Assembly (NCBI GenBank): GCA_965214235.1
Contig: CBDCBH010000002.1
Location: 62,001-126,000 of the forward strand
Length of the DNA: 64,000 bases
From: Ilyomonas sp965214235
GTDB taxonomy: Bacteria; Bacteroidota; Bacteroidia; Chitinophagales; Chitinophagaceae
Direction of reading: 5' to 3'
Below the pieces are notes generated by a model, which did not search any database, had not been told where the DNA came from, and saw only the letters and a list, made by a program, of their open reading frames with translations. Positions 26,016 to 35,494 of the stretch are shown one piece after another (positions within the stretch are counted from its first letter, which is position 1; every line of letters begins with the position of its first letter). Both the position numbers and the translations under genes were made by a program.

Positions 26016-27185
26016 ATGCAAAATTATTTTAAAAGCTATTTCAACACTGCGGTACAACTTATCTCTTCATACAATGGCTTAACGCCGCTGACTATCTATC
26101 TAAAAAACTACTTTTCACAACATAAAAAACATGGCTCGAAAGATAGAAAATGGATTGCCCATTTTTGTTATTGTTACTATCGTTTAGGCTTTGCTGCAAA
26201 AGAAATAAGCACTGAAGAACGATTGTTAATTGCCATTTTTTTATGCAGTGAAAAAAAAGAAAACTGGCTTTTGATTTACGATGAAGAATGGCAGGCTGCC
26301 TGGAATGAAGACATTTATCAACGCATACAATTTATTCAAACAAAACATGCGTTTGTTTTTACCGATATTTTTTACAACAACAATTGGTTAAGTAAAGGCA
26401 TTGATGTTGTTGGTTTTAATCAATCTCATCTTATTCAACCCGATTTGTTTATCAGATTACGACCCGATAAAATACAAACAGTAATTGATAAACTTCATCA
26501 ACACAACACATCATTCGAACCCATAAGTGAAACTTGTTTGGCACTGGATAATTCAACGAAAATTGATGCTATTATTGACATCAACAGAGATGCGGTTGTT
26601 CAGGATTTTTCTTCGCAACAAATTTCTTCGTTCTTCTCTTTACTGAGTTTAGCCCTGCACCCAAAAGTATGGGATTGCTGTTCGGCAAGCGGTGGAAAAT
26701 CTATTTTGTTTTACGACTATTTTAAAACCGTTCAACTCACCGTTTCAGATGTAAGAAGTTCTATCCTTCACAATCTCCATAAACGTTTCAGGGAAGCCGG
26801 AATCAAAAACTATCAATCTTTCGTTGCAGATATTTCCTCACCACAATTTGCAGTAAAACAAAACTATGAGCTGGTAATTTGCGATGCGCCTTGCACGGGT
26901 TCGGGCACTTGGAGCCGCACGCCGGAACAGTTGTATTTTTTTACTGAAGAAAAACTAAATCATTACACACAACTGCAAAAAAAAATTACAGCAACTGTTG
27001 TAAATGCAGTAAAACAAAAAGGTTATTTTTTATACATCACTTGTTCTGTTTTTAAACAGGAAAATGAAGATATGGTTGAACACATACTACAACAAAGCAA
27101 GCTGATATTACTAAAAGAAAAAGTAATAAATGGCTATGATAAAAAAGCGGATACAATGTTTGCGGCGCTGTTCATCAATCAATAA
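26016..27185 (+). CDS. RsmB/NOP-family RNA (cytosine-C5) methyltransferase
   Basis: A 389-residue S-adenosylmethionine-dependent RNA methyltransferase of the NOL1/NOP2/Sun group. The N-terminal third resembles the NusB-like or accessory region. The catalytic domain has motif I VWDCCSASGGKSI, motif IV CDAPCTGSGTWSR with the release cysteine, and motif VI YITCSVFKQEN with the catalytic cysteine. The probable target is 16S rRNA C967-type sites, but the exact position cannot be told. The ATG at 26016 is preferred to a TTG at 25983 that lies in the terminator. The coding sequence is rather AT-rich. Confidence 0.88.
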   Translation: MQNYFKSYFNTAVQLISSYNGLTPLTIYLKNYFSQHKKHGSKDRKWIAHFCYCYYRLGFAAKEISTEERLLIAIFLCSEKKENWLLIYDEEWQAAWNEDIYQRIQFIQTKHAFVFTDIFYNNNWLSKGIDVVGFNQSHLIQPDLFIRLRPDKIQTVIDKLHQHNTSFEPISETCLALDNSTKIDAIIDINRDAVVQDFSSQQISSFFSLLSLALHPKVWDCCSASGGKSILFYDYFKTVQLTVSDVRSSILHNLHKRFREAGIKNYQSFVADISSPQFAVKQNYELVICDAPCTGSGTWSRTPEQLYFFTEEKLNHYTQLQKKITATVVNAVKQKGYFLYITCSVFKQENEDMVEHILQQSKLILLKEKVINGYDKKADTMFAALFINQ

Positions 27186-27207
27186 AAATGAAGCTTTGTT
27201 TTTTTGT

Positions 27208-27951
27208 TTAATGATACGAAATGAGGTTTAGTTTAATGCCATAACTATCTGCCGTATAGCCGGGTGTGATGCTGCCGAGCGGCTGCCAAACCCAATACGT
27301 AAACTCTTTATAAATTAAACCAATGCCTTTTGCATACACCTCTGCCGAATACAAATTGCTTTGATAATAATTAGGATCGAACGGTTGAACAGTGGGCGGA
27401 ACATTAACGCCCAAAATAGTGATGGTGCTATCAATGCTGCCAGCTAAAACAGCATAAGGCATGTTGATGTTTTGATATTCATATTGCCAGCCGGATAAAT
27501 AACTTAACGTATCTGCCGATGTGCTGATAAAACTATTGCCTTGCCACCTGTTGCCCGCTGTGATGGGCGCGGCAAGCTTGATGTACCGAAGATTGTTAGC
27601 ATCTACAACTTCAATGGAGTTGTTGGCTGGCGTGATGTAGTAATCGGAACTGTAAACAAAAGGTTGTTGTTGCAGGGTATCGGTTAGATAACGGTGAACG
27701 ATGTAAGAAGTGCGACCTGCATTATCCTGAAACGTATTTGTAATGCTATCTTTAGCAATGTAGCTGTTTACTTTTATAACAGTTCCAAACGATAAATAAA
27801 GTGTTGAATCGAGACGGTAAATAAAACTTTTTCCGGGTTGTAGCGGGCAATAATCGTTTACGGAAGAAAGCGGCAATGTTTGTGATTGCTTTGTGCATCC
27901 AAACAAAACAATTATCAGTGTCATGCACGATAATACTCTCACCAGCCGCAT
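27208..27951 (-). CDS. Lipoprotein of unknown function
   Basis: A 247-residue protein. From the ATG at 27951 it has a lipoprotein signal ending in LIIVLFGC (Cys about residue 19). The mature part begins with YCPLQPGKSFIYRLDST, alternates Thr/Ser-rich beta segments such as KLAAPITAGNRW and EVYAKGIGLIYKEF, and resembles Bacteroidota surface lipoproteins whose final segment reports a YxKGxG(L/V)xxKE pattern. No enzyme motif. A longer frame upstream (to 28041) would bury the signal and is rejected. Confidence 0.7.
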   Translation of the reverse strand: MRLVRVLSCMTLIIVLFGCTKQSQTLPLSSVNDYCPLQPGKSFIYRLDSTLYLSFGTVIKVNSYIAKDSITNTFQDNAGRTSYIVHRYLTDTLQQQPFVYSSDYYITPANNSIEVVDANNLRYIKLAAPITAGNRWQGNSFISTSADTLSYLSGWQYEYQNINMPYAVLAGSIDSTITILGVNVPPTVQPFDPNYYQSNLYSAEVYAKGIGLIYKEFTYWVWQPLGSITPGYTADSYGIKLNLISYH

Positions 27952-27996
27952 ACAGTTGTTTCGATAAAAACGTGGAAAGCAAAGCAATATTGCAAA

Positions 27997-28032
27997 AATA
28001 AAAAAGGAGACTGCGCTATTGCAATCTCCTTT
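27997..28032 (-). terminator. Terminator after the 68-residue protein gene
   Basis: On the minus strand AAAGGAGA (28032-28025) pairs with TCTCCTTT (28010-28003), followed by TTTATTTTT. It separates this gene from the downstream lipoprotein. Confidence 0.75.
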
Positions 28033-28040
28033 GGTAAACA

Positions 28041-28247
28041 TTAATAACCTTTTTTGGCAACTTCGTCTTCAATGGCTTGTTTGGCTTTTGCTTCGCTAAG
28101 TATGGCAGCCATTTTATTGCCTTTGCCATCATGCCCGTTAGCAATGTAGCCGCCTTTTACAGTTTTGGTAATCACTGCATCTTCCATCGGTACATTTTTT
28201 TCTTTTGTTTTAAGACAGTATGCCTTAATCATTTTTGCTTTGTCCAT
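28041..28247 (-). CDS. Small conserved-looking protein, 68 residues
   Basis: A small Lys/Ala-rich protein with MIKAYCLKTKEKNVPMEDA and a glycine turn (KTVKGGYIANGHDGKGNKM). The pattern resembles the short Bacteroidota proteins with an AYC-K-K-K-beta core near DUF5679, but the usual cysteine pairs are absent, so the relation is uncertain. An in-frame Met at 28232 is an alternative start. No signal peptide is seen; probably cytoplasmic. Followed by a clear terminator, so it is a separate transcription unit. Function unknown. Confidence 0.65.
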   Translation of the reverse strand: MDKAKMIKAYCLKTKEKNVPMEDAVITKTVKGGYIANGHDGKGNKMAAILSEAKAKQAIEDEVAKKGY

Positions 28248-28695
28248 AGTATCTGTTGTTTGAGGTTAGTAAAAATACGTTTTCTCTTTTTGTTATGTGA
28301 TTCAAAGGTCAATAATCGTGCTTTTTTGCTAATAAGCGAAAAAAATTTATTGGCAGGTCAGTTGGTTGAAGGCATTTTTTCTTTGCAGATGTTTAGAGTT
28401 CCCTTTTTTTACGTGTTTAGTACTAGTATACCGGTAAATCAATAAAAAGTATCAGCAAGGTGATTCCACATCTTTTCCTTAAAAAAAATTTAATCTTTTT
28501 CGATTTGTTATTAAAAGCTTTTAATTGTTGGCGATAACCCGGCTGTTTAGCTTCGCACCATCAAAGCAAATTCTTAAAACTAAGCAGTTCGCTTGTTGTT
28601 CACCTAAAACCAATCTTAAAACCATTTCATCAATCTTTATCGTAGCTAATTAAAACAGGATAACAAATATTTCATCATTATTTAAAATCACTTGA
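28248..28695. other. Intergenic region before the ferritin-like pair
   Basis: 448 bases, AT-rich, with stop codons in all frames at short distance. It should hold divergent promoters for the 68-residue protein (minus) and the ferritin-like genes (plus), but I see no exact TAnnTTTG box and no hairpin of note. Confidence 0.5.
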
Positions 28696-29415
28696 ATGGA
28701 AAAAACAAATGTCGCCGTTGAAGAACACATGTCTTTAAACGGAATGCGCCGGAGAAAATTTTTAGGTATATTAGGAGGTACAGCATCGGTTGCCGCAGTA
28801 GTTGCAGCTTGTAATAAAAACAGCAGTAATAACTCGCCCTACGATGGTGCTGTTGTAGAAGCCGATGGTACTGTTAACCTCGGCAGAGGAGATGTTGGCA
28901 TTTTAAATTATGCATACGCTTTGGAGCAGTTGGAAGCGGCTTTTTACACCCAGGTTGTTACTGCATCATCATCTGCTTTTAGTGCTGCCGAATTAAGTTT
29001 ACTAACCGACATCAGAGACCATGAAGTAGCGCACCGCGAATTTTTCAAAGCCGCTTTATCAACCAAAGCCATTCCGGCACTTACTGTAAATTTTTCAGCT
29101 ATTAATTTTACCGACAGAGGAAGCGTGCTTGGTACTGCAAAAACGTTTGAAGACCTTGGCGTTTCGGCGTATAATGGCGCCGGCAAATTAATTGTAAGCC
29201 CCGACTATTTATTGCTTGCCGGTAAGATAGTTTCGGTAGAAGCGCGCCATGCAGCGTTCATCAGAGACCTTTTAAATTACGGCTCTTTCGCCGCTTCGGA
29301 TGTGGTAAACGCAATGTCTGGTTTGGATGCCATCAACGATCCTCCTACCGTGTTAGCCGCAGCTTCTGCATTCCTCACTACCAAAGTATCAGGCAGTAAT
29401 TTGCCAACCATGTAA
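28696..29415 (+). CDS. Exported ferritin-like domain protein, Tat-type lipoprotein
   Basis: A 239-residue protein with a twin-arginine signal (MRRRKFLGILGG) ending in VVAAC, a probable lipidation site. The mature domain is a four-helix bundle of the Ferritin_2 (PF13668-type) family: LNYAYALEQLEAAFY, DIRDHEVAHREFF and VEARHAAFIRDLL supply Glu and Glu-x-x-His metal ligands. Its activity is unknown; diiron binding in the periplasm is inferred. A paralogue follows 31 bases downstream, so both are likely in one operon. Confidence 0.87.
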   Translation: MEKTNVAVEEHMSLNGMRRRKFLGILGGTASVAAVVAACNKNSSNNSPYDGAVVEADGTVNLGRGDVGILNYAYALEQLEAAFYTQVVTASSSAFSAAELSLLTDIRDHEVAHREFFKAALSTKAIPALTVNFSAINFTDRGSVLGTAKTFEDLGVSAYNGAGKLIVSPDYLLLAGKIVSVEARHAAFIRDLLNYGSFAASDVVNAMSGLDAINDPPTVLAAASAFLTTKVSGSNLPTM

Positions 29416-29446
29416 TCCTATTTTTTTATCAGGAAAAATAATAACA

Positions 29447-30283
29447 ATGAATTTACCGAATATTTTATCAGAAATAGAAACTATCGACCCGGAAGTGTAC
29501 GACCGTTTGGATACACGCAGGGCTTCTCTCCGCTCCTTTTCAGGCATTGGAAAAAAAATTGCACTTACATCGTTGCCGTTTGTTTTGGGTGGCTTATTTA
29601 AAAAAGCCTACGGGCAAACAAGCAGTCTTCCCTCGGTGGTTGATATTTTAAATTATGCCTTAACGCTTGAGTTTTTAGAATCGGAATTTTATAAAACAGC
29701 CGTTGGCACAGCAGGCTTGATAGCATCTTCTGAAACCGCATCGTTCACTTCCATCCGCGACCATGAAGTAGCGCATGTTGCCGACCTCCAGGCAACTATT
29801 ACTTCACTGGGCGGAACGCCAACTGCAAAGCCATCATTCGATTTTACAGCAGGCGGAATGTTTGCCGATGTGTTTACCAATTACGATACTTTTCTTGCTG
29901 TATCGCAAACGTTTGAAGACACTGGTGTAAGAGCTTATAAAGGTCAGGCGAATAACGCCAATTTAATGGCAAACAAAGCTGTATTAAATGCGGCTTTACA
30001 AATTCATTCGGTAGAAGCGCGCCATGCTTCACACGTGCGCTATGTGCGTCGCATTCGCAACAGCGATACTACTATTAAAGGCTGGATAACCGGCAACACG
30101 CCAACAGTAGCTGCAGTTGCGGCTTCTTATGCAGGCGAAGACAATACAGTGCAAGGTGGCGTAACAATTACAACACTTAGCGGCGTATCGGGTATGGTTA
30201 GCGCAAGCGCAGCTACCGAAGCTTTTGATGAGCCGTTAACCATGGCACAGGTGCTGGCAATTGTAACGCCTTTTATTAAATGA
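29447..30283 (+). CDS. Second ferritin-like domain protein
   Basis: A 278-residue paralogue of the preceding gene. The bundle motifs are LNYALTLEFLESEFY, SIRDHEVAHVADL and SVEARHASHVRYV, with the same Glu-x-x-His ligands. The N-terminus is longer and contains a SFSGIGKKIALTSLPFVLGG hydrophobic stretch ending AYGQ, which may be a non-lipidated export signal without an RR pair. A strong terminator follows. As a pair these are typical of Chitinophagaceae-like genomes; the partner in the reaction is unknown. Confidence 0.85.
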   Translation: MNLPNILSEIETIDPEVYDRLDTRRASLRSFSGIGKKIALTSLPFVLGGLFKKAYGQTSSLPSVVDILNYALTLEFLESEFYKTAVGTAGLIASSETASFTSIRDHEVAHVADLQATITSLGGTPTAKPSFDFTAGGMFADVFTNYDTFLAVSQTFEDTGVRAYKGQANNANLMANKAVLNAALQIHSVEARHASHVRYVRRIRNSDTTIKGWITGNTPTVAAVAASYAGEDNTVQGGVTITTLSGVSGMVSASAATEAFDEPLTMAQVLAIVTPFIK

Positions 30284-30302
30284 TGTTTTGTTTCATAGTA
30301 AT

Positions 30303-30336
30303 AAAAATGCGCTTCTGAAAAAAGCGCATTTTTTTT
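30303..30336 (+). terminator. Terminator after the ferritin-like pair
   Basis: AATGCGCTT (30306-30314), 7-base loop, AAGCGCATT (30322-30330), then eight Ts. Beyond it, AATAAAAAC/GTTTTTATT (30375-30393) forms a further short palindrome. Confidence 0.85.
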
Positions 30337-30462
30337 GGGTTGATTTGTTTTTATAACGAAAATAAAATGAAGTAAATAAAAACCGTTTTTATTAAGATGA
30401 TGTAAGCATGCAGCGATATTGTTTTTTCAATTTCTTTAGTATTCGCAATCTTGTAAAAGCTC

Positions 30463-30470
30463 TACATTTG
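30463..30470 (+). promoter_or_regulatory. Likely -7 element for the exopolysaccharide cluster
   Basis: TACATTTG, an exact TAnnTTTG match, 154 bases before the first gene. A near match, TACTTTCG (30599-30606), lies closer to the start. Apart from these the gap 30337-30623 shows no gene. Confidence 0.35.
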
Positions 30471-30623
30471 CCACCTTTTCATTTCATCACATAAAATTAA
30501 ATTGTTGTGTTATTTTCCCTTTTTCGTTTACAATTTCCAGCTTGTAAAACAAAAAGCAACTAACATTATAAATTGTTACCGAAGGTTGCACTCACTTTTA
30601 CTTTCGGTTATTATTTTACCCGT

Positions 30624-33065
30624 ATGAACATAAAATTTGTTTTTCTCTTTGTATTCGTCGCCTGCTTCTGCTTTATCACTTATTCACAAACATTACCTGC
30701 TAATTTTTCTAATGTTACTTCGGCTTCCGTTACCGATGCACAGCTATCGTCCTTAGTAAAACAAATGACGGCTGCTGGTTACCAGCCCGAACAGTTTTTT
30801 GAAGTGGCGGTTGCCCGCGGCATGAATGTAACAGAAGCAAAAACGGTGCAGGATAGAATTACCAAACTGGCGTCATCGTCTTTAACCAATAATCTCAATA
30901 ACGCACAATTCAATAACGCACCAGATACCGGAGCGGCACGAAAATTAAATGGAGATACTTCTCAAACGCAGCCTCAAAAACAAACGCTAACCACAACACA
31001 ATCGCAGTTATACGGGGCTGATATTTTTAATAACAGCAACTTAAGTTTTGAGCCTAACCTTCGCATTGCCACGCCAAGAAATTATATTATTGGTCCCGAC
31101 GATGAATTAGTTATTATCATTTCCGGCTACCAGGAATATAACAATCGTTTTAAAGTAAACCCCGAAGGTTTTATTTCCATACCGAATGTAGGTGTTGTTT
31201 ATGTGGCTGGTTTAACTTTTGAAGAAGCCTCAAAACGCATTACCGATAAATTAACAGCCAATGGCTATTCTAACATTCGCACCGGTCTTACAAAAGTAAA
31301 CATTACGCTGGGCGCTATCCGTAGCATAAAAGTTACGTTGCTGGGTGAGGTTAGAAAACCCGGCACTTACACGTTGCCTTCACTGGCTACGGTGTTTAAT
31401 GCTTTATATGCTTCGGGCGGACCGAGTGAAAGAGGTTCGTTTAGAAACATTGAAGTAATAAGAAGTAATAAAGTAATTGATACGTTAGACATTTACAGCT
31501 TTTTAAACAGCGGCGATTTAAGCAAAAATATTTTGCTTGCCGACCAGGATATTATTCGCATTCCGGTTTATACCAGGCGTGTAACCCTGAAAGGCTCTTT
31601 TAAACGCAACGGTATTTTTGAAGTAGCCAATAAAGAAACCCTTCAGGATATTATCCGCTTCGCCGGAGGCTTTACCGATAATGCCGCCGCTGATTTTATT
31701 TCTGCCATACAACTTACCAGCACACAACGCAAAGTGGTTGATATACCTGAAAACGAGTTTGCTACTTTCGTTCCGCGCAACGCCGACCAATACACAGTTG
31801 ACAGTATTTTAAACCGCTACGAAAACCGGGTGCAAATTGCAGGCGCCGTGTTTGCGCCCGGTGTATATGCCTGGCAAAAAGGATTAACAGTAAAAGATTT
31901 GGTACAGAAAGCAAAAGGCGCGAGAGAAGAAGCATATTTGGCGCAAGGTTACATCAGAAGATTGGGAAGCGATAACACTCCGCAATCTGTTGATTTTAGT
32001 GTAGCGGATGCTTTATCCGGTAAAGCGAACATTGTTTTACAAAGAGAAGATTCGGTGGTGCTTTTATCTAACTTCGATTTGCGCCAGCATTTCTCCGTTA
32101 TGGTAGATGGAGCTGTTGCAAAACCCGACAGCATCAGGTATGTTGACAATCTTACTTTACAGAATGCTATTTTACAGGCGGGCGGTTTTACGATTGCAGC
32201 CAGTAACAAAATTGAAATATCAAGACGAACCAAAAACGGCAATCCTTTAGACACCGGCGCTGCCATTTCGGAAATTATTGAAGTAGAATACGACTCCTCT
32301 TTTTTTAATGGAAGAAATGCCATTAAATTAGAACCTTATGATAGAATATTAGTAAAAACAAACCCTTCTTTTATTTTGCCGCAGGAGGTGTATGTAAATG
32401 GTGAAATATTGTACCCGGGTAAGTACGCATTGCAAACCAAAACCGAAACCGCGTCTTCGTTAATCATGCGCAGTGGCGGCTTACTGCCTACTGCCAATGC
32501 AGGCTCTGCCTATATTTTACGGCTTCGCGATAATGCTTCGGAAGTAGAAAGAAGGCGGCATTTGGAAGCCATTACCAGCAACGATAAAGATGTTTATATT
32601 ACAAACGATATGTTGAGTTCTTATGATAAACTCATTCTGGATTTAAATACGATCCGGTACCATCCAAACACCTTACAGGATGTTGTTTTAAAGCCTGGCG
32701 ATGTGTTGGTAATTAACCAGCTTAACAACAATGTGAAGGTAAGCGGGCAGGTGTACAATCCTTCTATTTCGGTGTATGAGCAGGGCAAGTCGGTACTGTA
32801 TTATATCAATCGTGCCGGTGGTTATGCGCCGTACAGCAAAAAGAAAAGCACATTGGTATTATATCCGAACGGTGAAGCAAAAAAAATTAGGCATTTTTTA
32901 TTTTTTCGGAACCTGCCACGTATCGAGCCAGGTTCCGAAGTAATAGTGCCGAAAGAACAGGTAAGAGACAGAAGGCGCTTAACTGCTGCAGAAATTGTTG
33001 GCATAACGGGAAGTGTTGCATCATTAGCAGCGGTGGTGATAGCGATATTTAATTTTACAAAATAG
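30624..33065 (+). CDS. Polysaccharide export outer membrane protein with multiple SLBB domains
   Basis: An 813-residue outer-membrane export channel of the Wza family. The signal peptide ends around FITYS-QT. The Poly_export domain follows at about residues 140-230 (YIIGPDDELVIIISG, EGFISIPNVGVVYVAGLT), then several SLBB (soluble-ligand-binding beta-grasp) repeats with the VTLLGEVRKPGTY, VQIAGAVFAPGVY, EVYVNGEILYPGKY and VKVSGQVYNPSISVY starts. A C-terminal hydrophobic helix (IVGITGSVASLAAVVIAIF) may cross the membrane. It is much longer than E. coli Wza, as usual in Bacteroidota. First gene of the exopolysaccharide cluster. Confidence 0.92.
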   Translation: MNIKFVFLFVFVACFCFITYSQTLPANFSNVTSASVTDAQLSSLVKQMTAAGYQPEQFFEVAVARGMNVTEAKTVQDRITKLASSSLTNNLNNAQFNNAPDTGAARKLNGDTSQTQPQKQTLTTTQSQLYGADIFNNSNLSFEPNLRIATPRNYIIGPDDELVIIISGYQEYNNRFKVNPEGFISIPNVGVVYVAGLTFEEASKRITDKLTANGYSNIRTGLTKVNITLGAIRSIKVTLLGEVRKPGTYTLPSLATVFNALYASGGPSERGSFRNIEVIRSNKVIDTLDIYSFLNSGDLSKNILLADQDIIRIPVYTRRVTLKGSFKRNGIFEVANKETLQDIIRFAGGFTDNAAADFISAIQLTSTQRKVVDIPENEFATFVPRNADQYTVDSILNRYENRVQIAGAVFAPGVYAWQKGLTVKDLVQKAKGAREEAYLAQGYIRRLGSDNTPQSVDFSVADALSGKANIVLQREDSVVLLSNFDLRQHFSVMVDGAVAKPDSIRYVDNLTLQNAILQAGGFTIAASNKIEISRRTKNGNPLDTGAAISEIIEVEYDSSFFNGRNAIKLEPYDRILVKTNPSFILPQEVYVNGEILYPGKYALQTKTETASSLIMRSGGLLPTANAGSAYILRLRDNASEVERRRHLEAITSNDKDVYITNDMLSSYDKLILDLNTIRYHPNTLQDVVLKPGDVLVINQLNNNVKVSGQVYNPSISVYEQGKSVLYYINRAGGYAPYSKKKSTLVLYPNGEAKKIRHFLFFRNLPRIEPGSEVIVPKEQVRDRRRLTAAEIVGITGSVASLAAVVIAIFNFTK

Positions 33066-33078
33066 TTTTTCTTTTACA

Positions 33079-33091
33079 ATAAAAACAAACG
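33079..33091 (+). repeat. Copy of the dispersed ATAAAAACAAACG motif
   Basis: Intergenic copy in the 47-base gap between the export protein and the Wzz-like gene. Confidence 0.5.
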
Positions 33092-33112
33092 GGAATAACC
33101 ACATTTATAACT

Positions 33113-34153
33113 ATGGCTGTCAATAATCAAACGTTTAGCTTCCGGCGCATGGTTACAAATGCCACAGTGGTTATTACATATCTTTTACGTAAGTGGTTAC
33201 TCATTGTTATCATCGCAGTTTTGGGCGCGCTGGCTGGTGTTTTGTATGCTTACTTAAGCAAACCCAAATACACAGGAGAATTAAATTTTGTATTGTCGGA
33301 TAACAGTTCGCAAGGAAGTTTAACAAGCCTGGCAAGCCAGTTTGGATTGGATTTAAGCGGTTCGGGCAACGATGTATTTTCACAGGATAATGTGATGGTG
33401 CTGATGTCGTCGCGAAAAATATTATCACGCGCTTTATTTAAAAATCTGCCTGATACAAAACAGTCTCTTATCAATTTATATGTTCAAACGGAAAAGCTTG
33501 ACAAGAAGTGGAAGAATGATGAGCACTTGCAAAATGCTTATCCTTTCCCGCAGGATTATAACCAGTTAACACCTTTGCAGGACAGCCTTTTTAAGGAGCT
33601 CTATCTTACCCTAAATAAAAACATTTTTAAAATTCAACAGCCCGATAAAAAAGTAAACGTTTTTCAGGTAACCACCACTTATTACAATGAGTTGTTTGCT
33701 TGTTATCTTACCAAATATCTGGTTGAAGAAGCCTCTGCTTTTTATATCGAAACAAAAACCAGTATCGCCCGTCAAAATTTAAAAATGATAAGCCATGAAG
33801 CCGATAGCCTGCGCACAAGGCTTGGCAGTAACATAACCTCTACGGCTGCGGCAGCCGACCAAACGCTGAACTTAAATTTGAATTACCAGGTTGGCAGGGT
33901 ACCCATTCAAAAAAGCCAGGCCGATGCCGCTGTAACACAGGCAGCTTATACGGAAGTAATAAAAAATTTAGAGATAGCAAAAATAACGCTGGCAAAAGCT
34001 TACCCGATTTATACAATTATTGATGAGCCATCGCTTCCGCTAAAAAAAGAAAAGATGGGCAGGCTATTGGGTGCTATTTTATTTGGCGGAATGGCCGGTT
34101 TGCTGATGGTAGTTTTTTATACATCAAAATATTATCTCGGCAACAAAGAGTAA
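33113..34153 (+). CDS. Wzz-type chain length determinant protein
   Basis: A 346-residue inner-membrane protein controlling polymer length. Two membrane helices flank a large periplasmic part: one at about residues 25-48 (KWLLIVIIAVLGALAGVLYAY) and one near 318-340 (LLGAILFGGMAGLLMVVFY), preceded by a proline-rich PSLPLKKEK. The periplasmic part is helical. There is no fused tyrosine kinase domain, so it is Wzz- rather than Wzc-like, and no separate kinase is seen in the cluster. The next gene starts eight bases downstream. Confidence 0.87.
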   Translation: MAVNNQTFSFRRMVTNATVVITYLLRKWLLIVIIAVLGALAGVLYAYLSKPKYTGELNFVLSDNSSQGSLTSLASQFGLDLSGSGNDVFSQDNVMVLMSSRKILSRALFKNLPDTKQSLINLYVQTEKLDKKWKNDEHLQNAYPFPQDYNQLTPLQDSLFKELYLTLNKNIFKIQQPDKKVNVFQVTTTYYNELFACYLTKYLVEEASAFYIETKTSIARQNLKMISHEADSLRTRLGSNITSTAAAADQTLNLNLNYQVGRVPIQKSQADAAVTQAAYTEVIKNLEIAKITLAKAYPIYTIIDEPSLPLKKEKMGRLLGAILFGGMAGLLMVVFYTSKYYLGNKE

Positions 34154-34160
34154 GAGAAGC

Positions 34161-35444
34161 ATGAACAGAATCACAACACTGTCGAAAGGGATTACTCAAT
34201 CAAAGCTGTTTCAAAATTATGTTTATCTTTCCATTTACCAGGTAGTGAACTTTTTAGTTCCGCTCGTTATTATTCCTTTTGTTATTAAATACACGGGCGT
34301 AAACAATTTTGGAAATATCGCATTCTCGTATGCTTTTATCAATTATTTTACGGTACTAACCGATTATGGTTTTAATATGTCGGCTACCCGAACCATTTCT
34401 CTTAACAGAAGTAACAGGAAAAAAGTAAACCGCGTTTATTCTACCATAATGGTAACAAAATTAATTTTTTGTATTGTTGCTTTTTTTGTTTTCTGTTGTT
34501 TATTATTAATCCCTTTTTTTCAAAAAAATTATCTCTTGCATCTTTTAAGTTTTACGTTGGTAATAGCACAAGTGCTTACGCCGGTTTGGCTTTTTCAAGG
34601 GCTTGAAGACATGAAATATTTAGCTATTGCCAATACCATCTCCAAAGTATTATTTGCCTTGTTTATTATACTTCTTATAAAAAAACCATCAGATTATTTG
34701 TACGTAAATTTTCTTCAGGGTTTAGGAGGGATTATTGCAGCTGTTATCTGCAACATAATAGTTCTTACAAAACTGAAAGTAAAAATTGTAAGTGTTACAA
34801 CCAGTGAAATCGCACACGAAATAAAAGATGGTTGGGTGTTGTTTTTATCGTCGCTGGCGGTGAACATTTATGTGATTTCAAACGCTTTTATTTTAGGGTT
34901 GTTTGCTTCTCCTGTACAGTTAGGATATTATAGTGTTGCTGAAAGAGTTTACTTTGCCTTGAAACAATTTGGAAGCGTGTTTTCGCAAGTCATCTATCCA
35001 AAAGTTTGTGTGCTTGCCAATCAATCAATGAGTGCATTAAAAAAGTTTCAACGGAAAGTGTTTGTTCCGTTTGTGCTTTTTTTGTTTCTTAATTGTTTGG
35101 TCATTTTCTTTTTAGCGCCTTTCATTTGCCGCTATTTTTTGAAACAAGATAATGTTTATGAAGTGTTATTGATCAGGATATTTTGCATAGTGCCATTGAT
35201 TGTTGCTTTTGATATTCCTTCATTTCAGGCACTGCTGGCACTGAATAAAAAAAGATATTATGGTTCAATTCTTATAAGCGGCTGTGCGTTGAACATAACT
35301 TTAAACCTGCTGCTTGCCAATTTTTTTGGTGCAACAGGCACTGTACTTTCAGTGCTGATAACAGAATTGTTCATTACCGTAAGTTTAATTACTGGTTTTA
35401 ATAAAGTAGCCTCTGTTGACAAAGCAATATTACAGGCATTATAA
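34161..35444 (+). CDS. Wzx-type oligosaccharide flippase
   Basis: A 427-residue multi-pass membrane protein with about 12 hydrophobic segments, beginning YLSIYQVVNFLVPLVIIPFV followed by KYTGVNNFGNIAFSYAFINY, the classic start of polysaccharide transporters of the MOP superfamily. It moves lipid-linked repeat units across the inner membrane. It is directly coupled to the Wzz-like gene, and EpsG-like polymerase follows. Substrate specificity cannot be inferred. Confidence 0.9.
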   Translation: MNRITTLSKGITQSKLFQNYVYLSIYQVVNFLVPLVIIPFVIKYTGVNNFGNIAFSYAFINYFTVLTDYGFNMSATRTISLNRSNRKKVNRVYSTIMVTKLIFCIVAFFVFCCLLLIPFFQKNYLLHLLSFTLVIAQVLTPVWLFQGLEDMKYLAIANTISKVLFALFIILLIKKPSDYLYVNFLQGLGGIIAAVICNIIVLTKLKVKIVSVTTSEIAHEIKDGWVLFLSSLAVNIYVISNAFILGLFASPVQLGYYSVAERVYFALKQFGSVFSQVIYPKVCVLANQSMSALKKFQRKVFVPFVLFLFLNCLVIFFLAPFICRYFLKQDNVYEVLLIRIFCIVPLIVAFDIPSFQALLALNKKRYYGSILISGCALNITLNLLLANFFGATGTVLSVLITELFITVSLITGFNKVASVDKAILQAL

Positions 35445-35494
35445 GAGGGCCTTTGGATCATTTATAAAGACGTAGTAAAACCTATACCAAGCGT

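Noticed and set aside
28077..28445. 122-residue plus-strand frame, Phe/Cys-rich
   Set aside because: Complement of the 68-residue protein gene; its hydrophobic look comes from the reverse of Lys/Glu codons.
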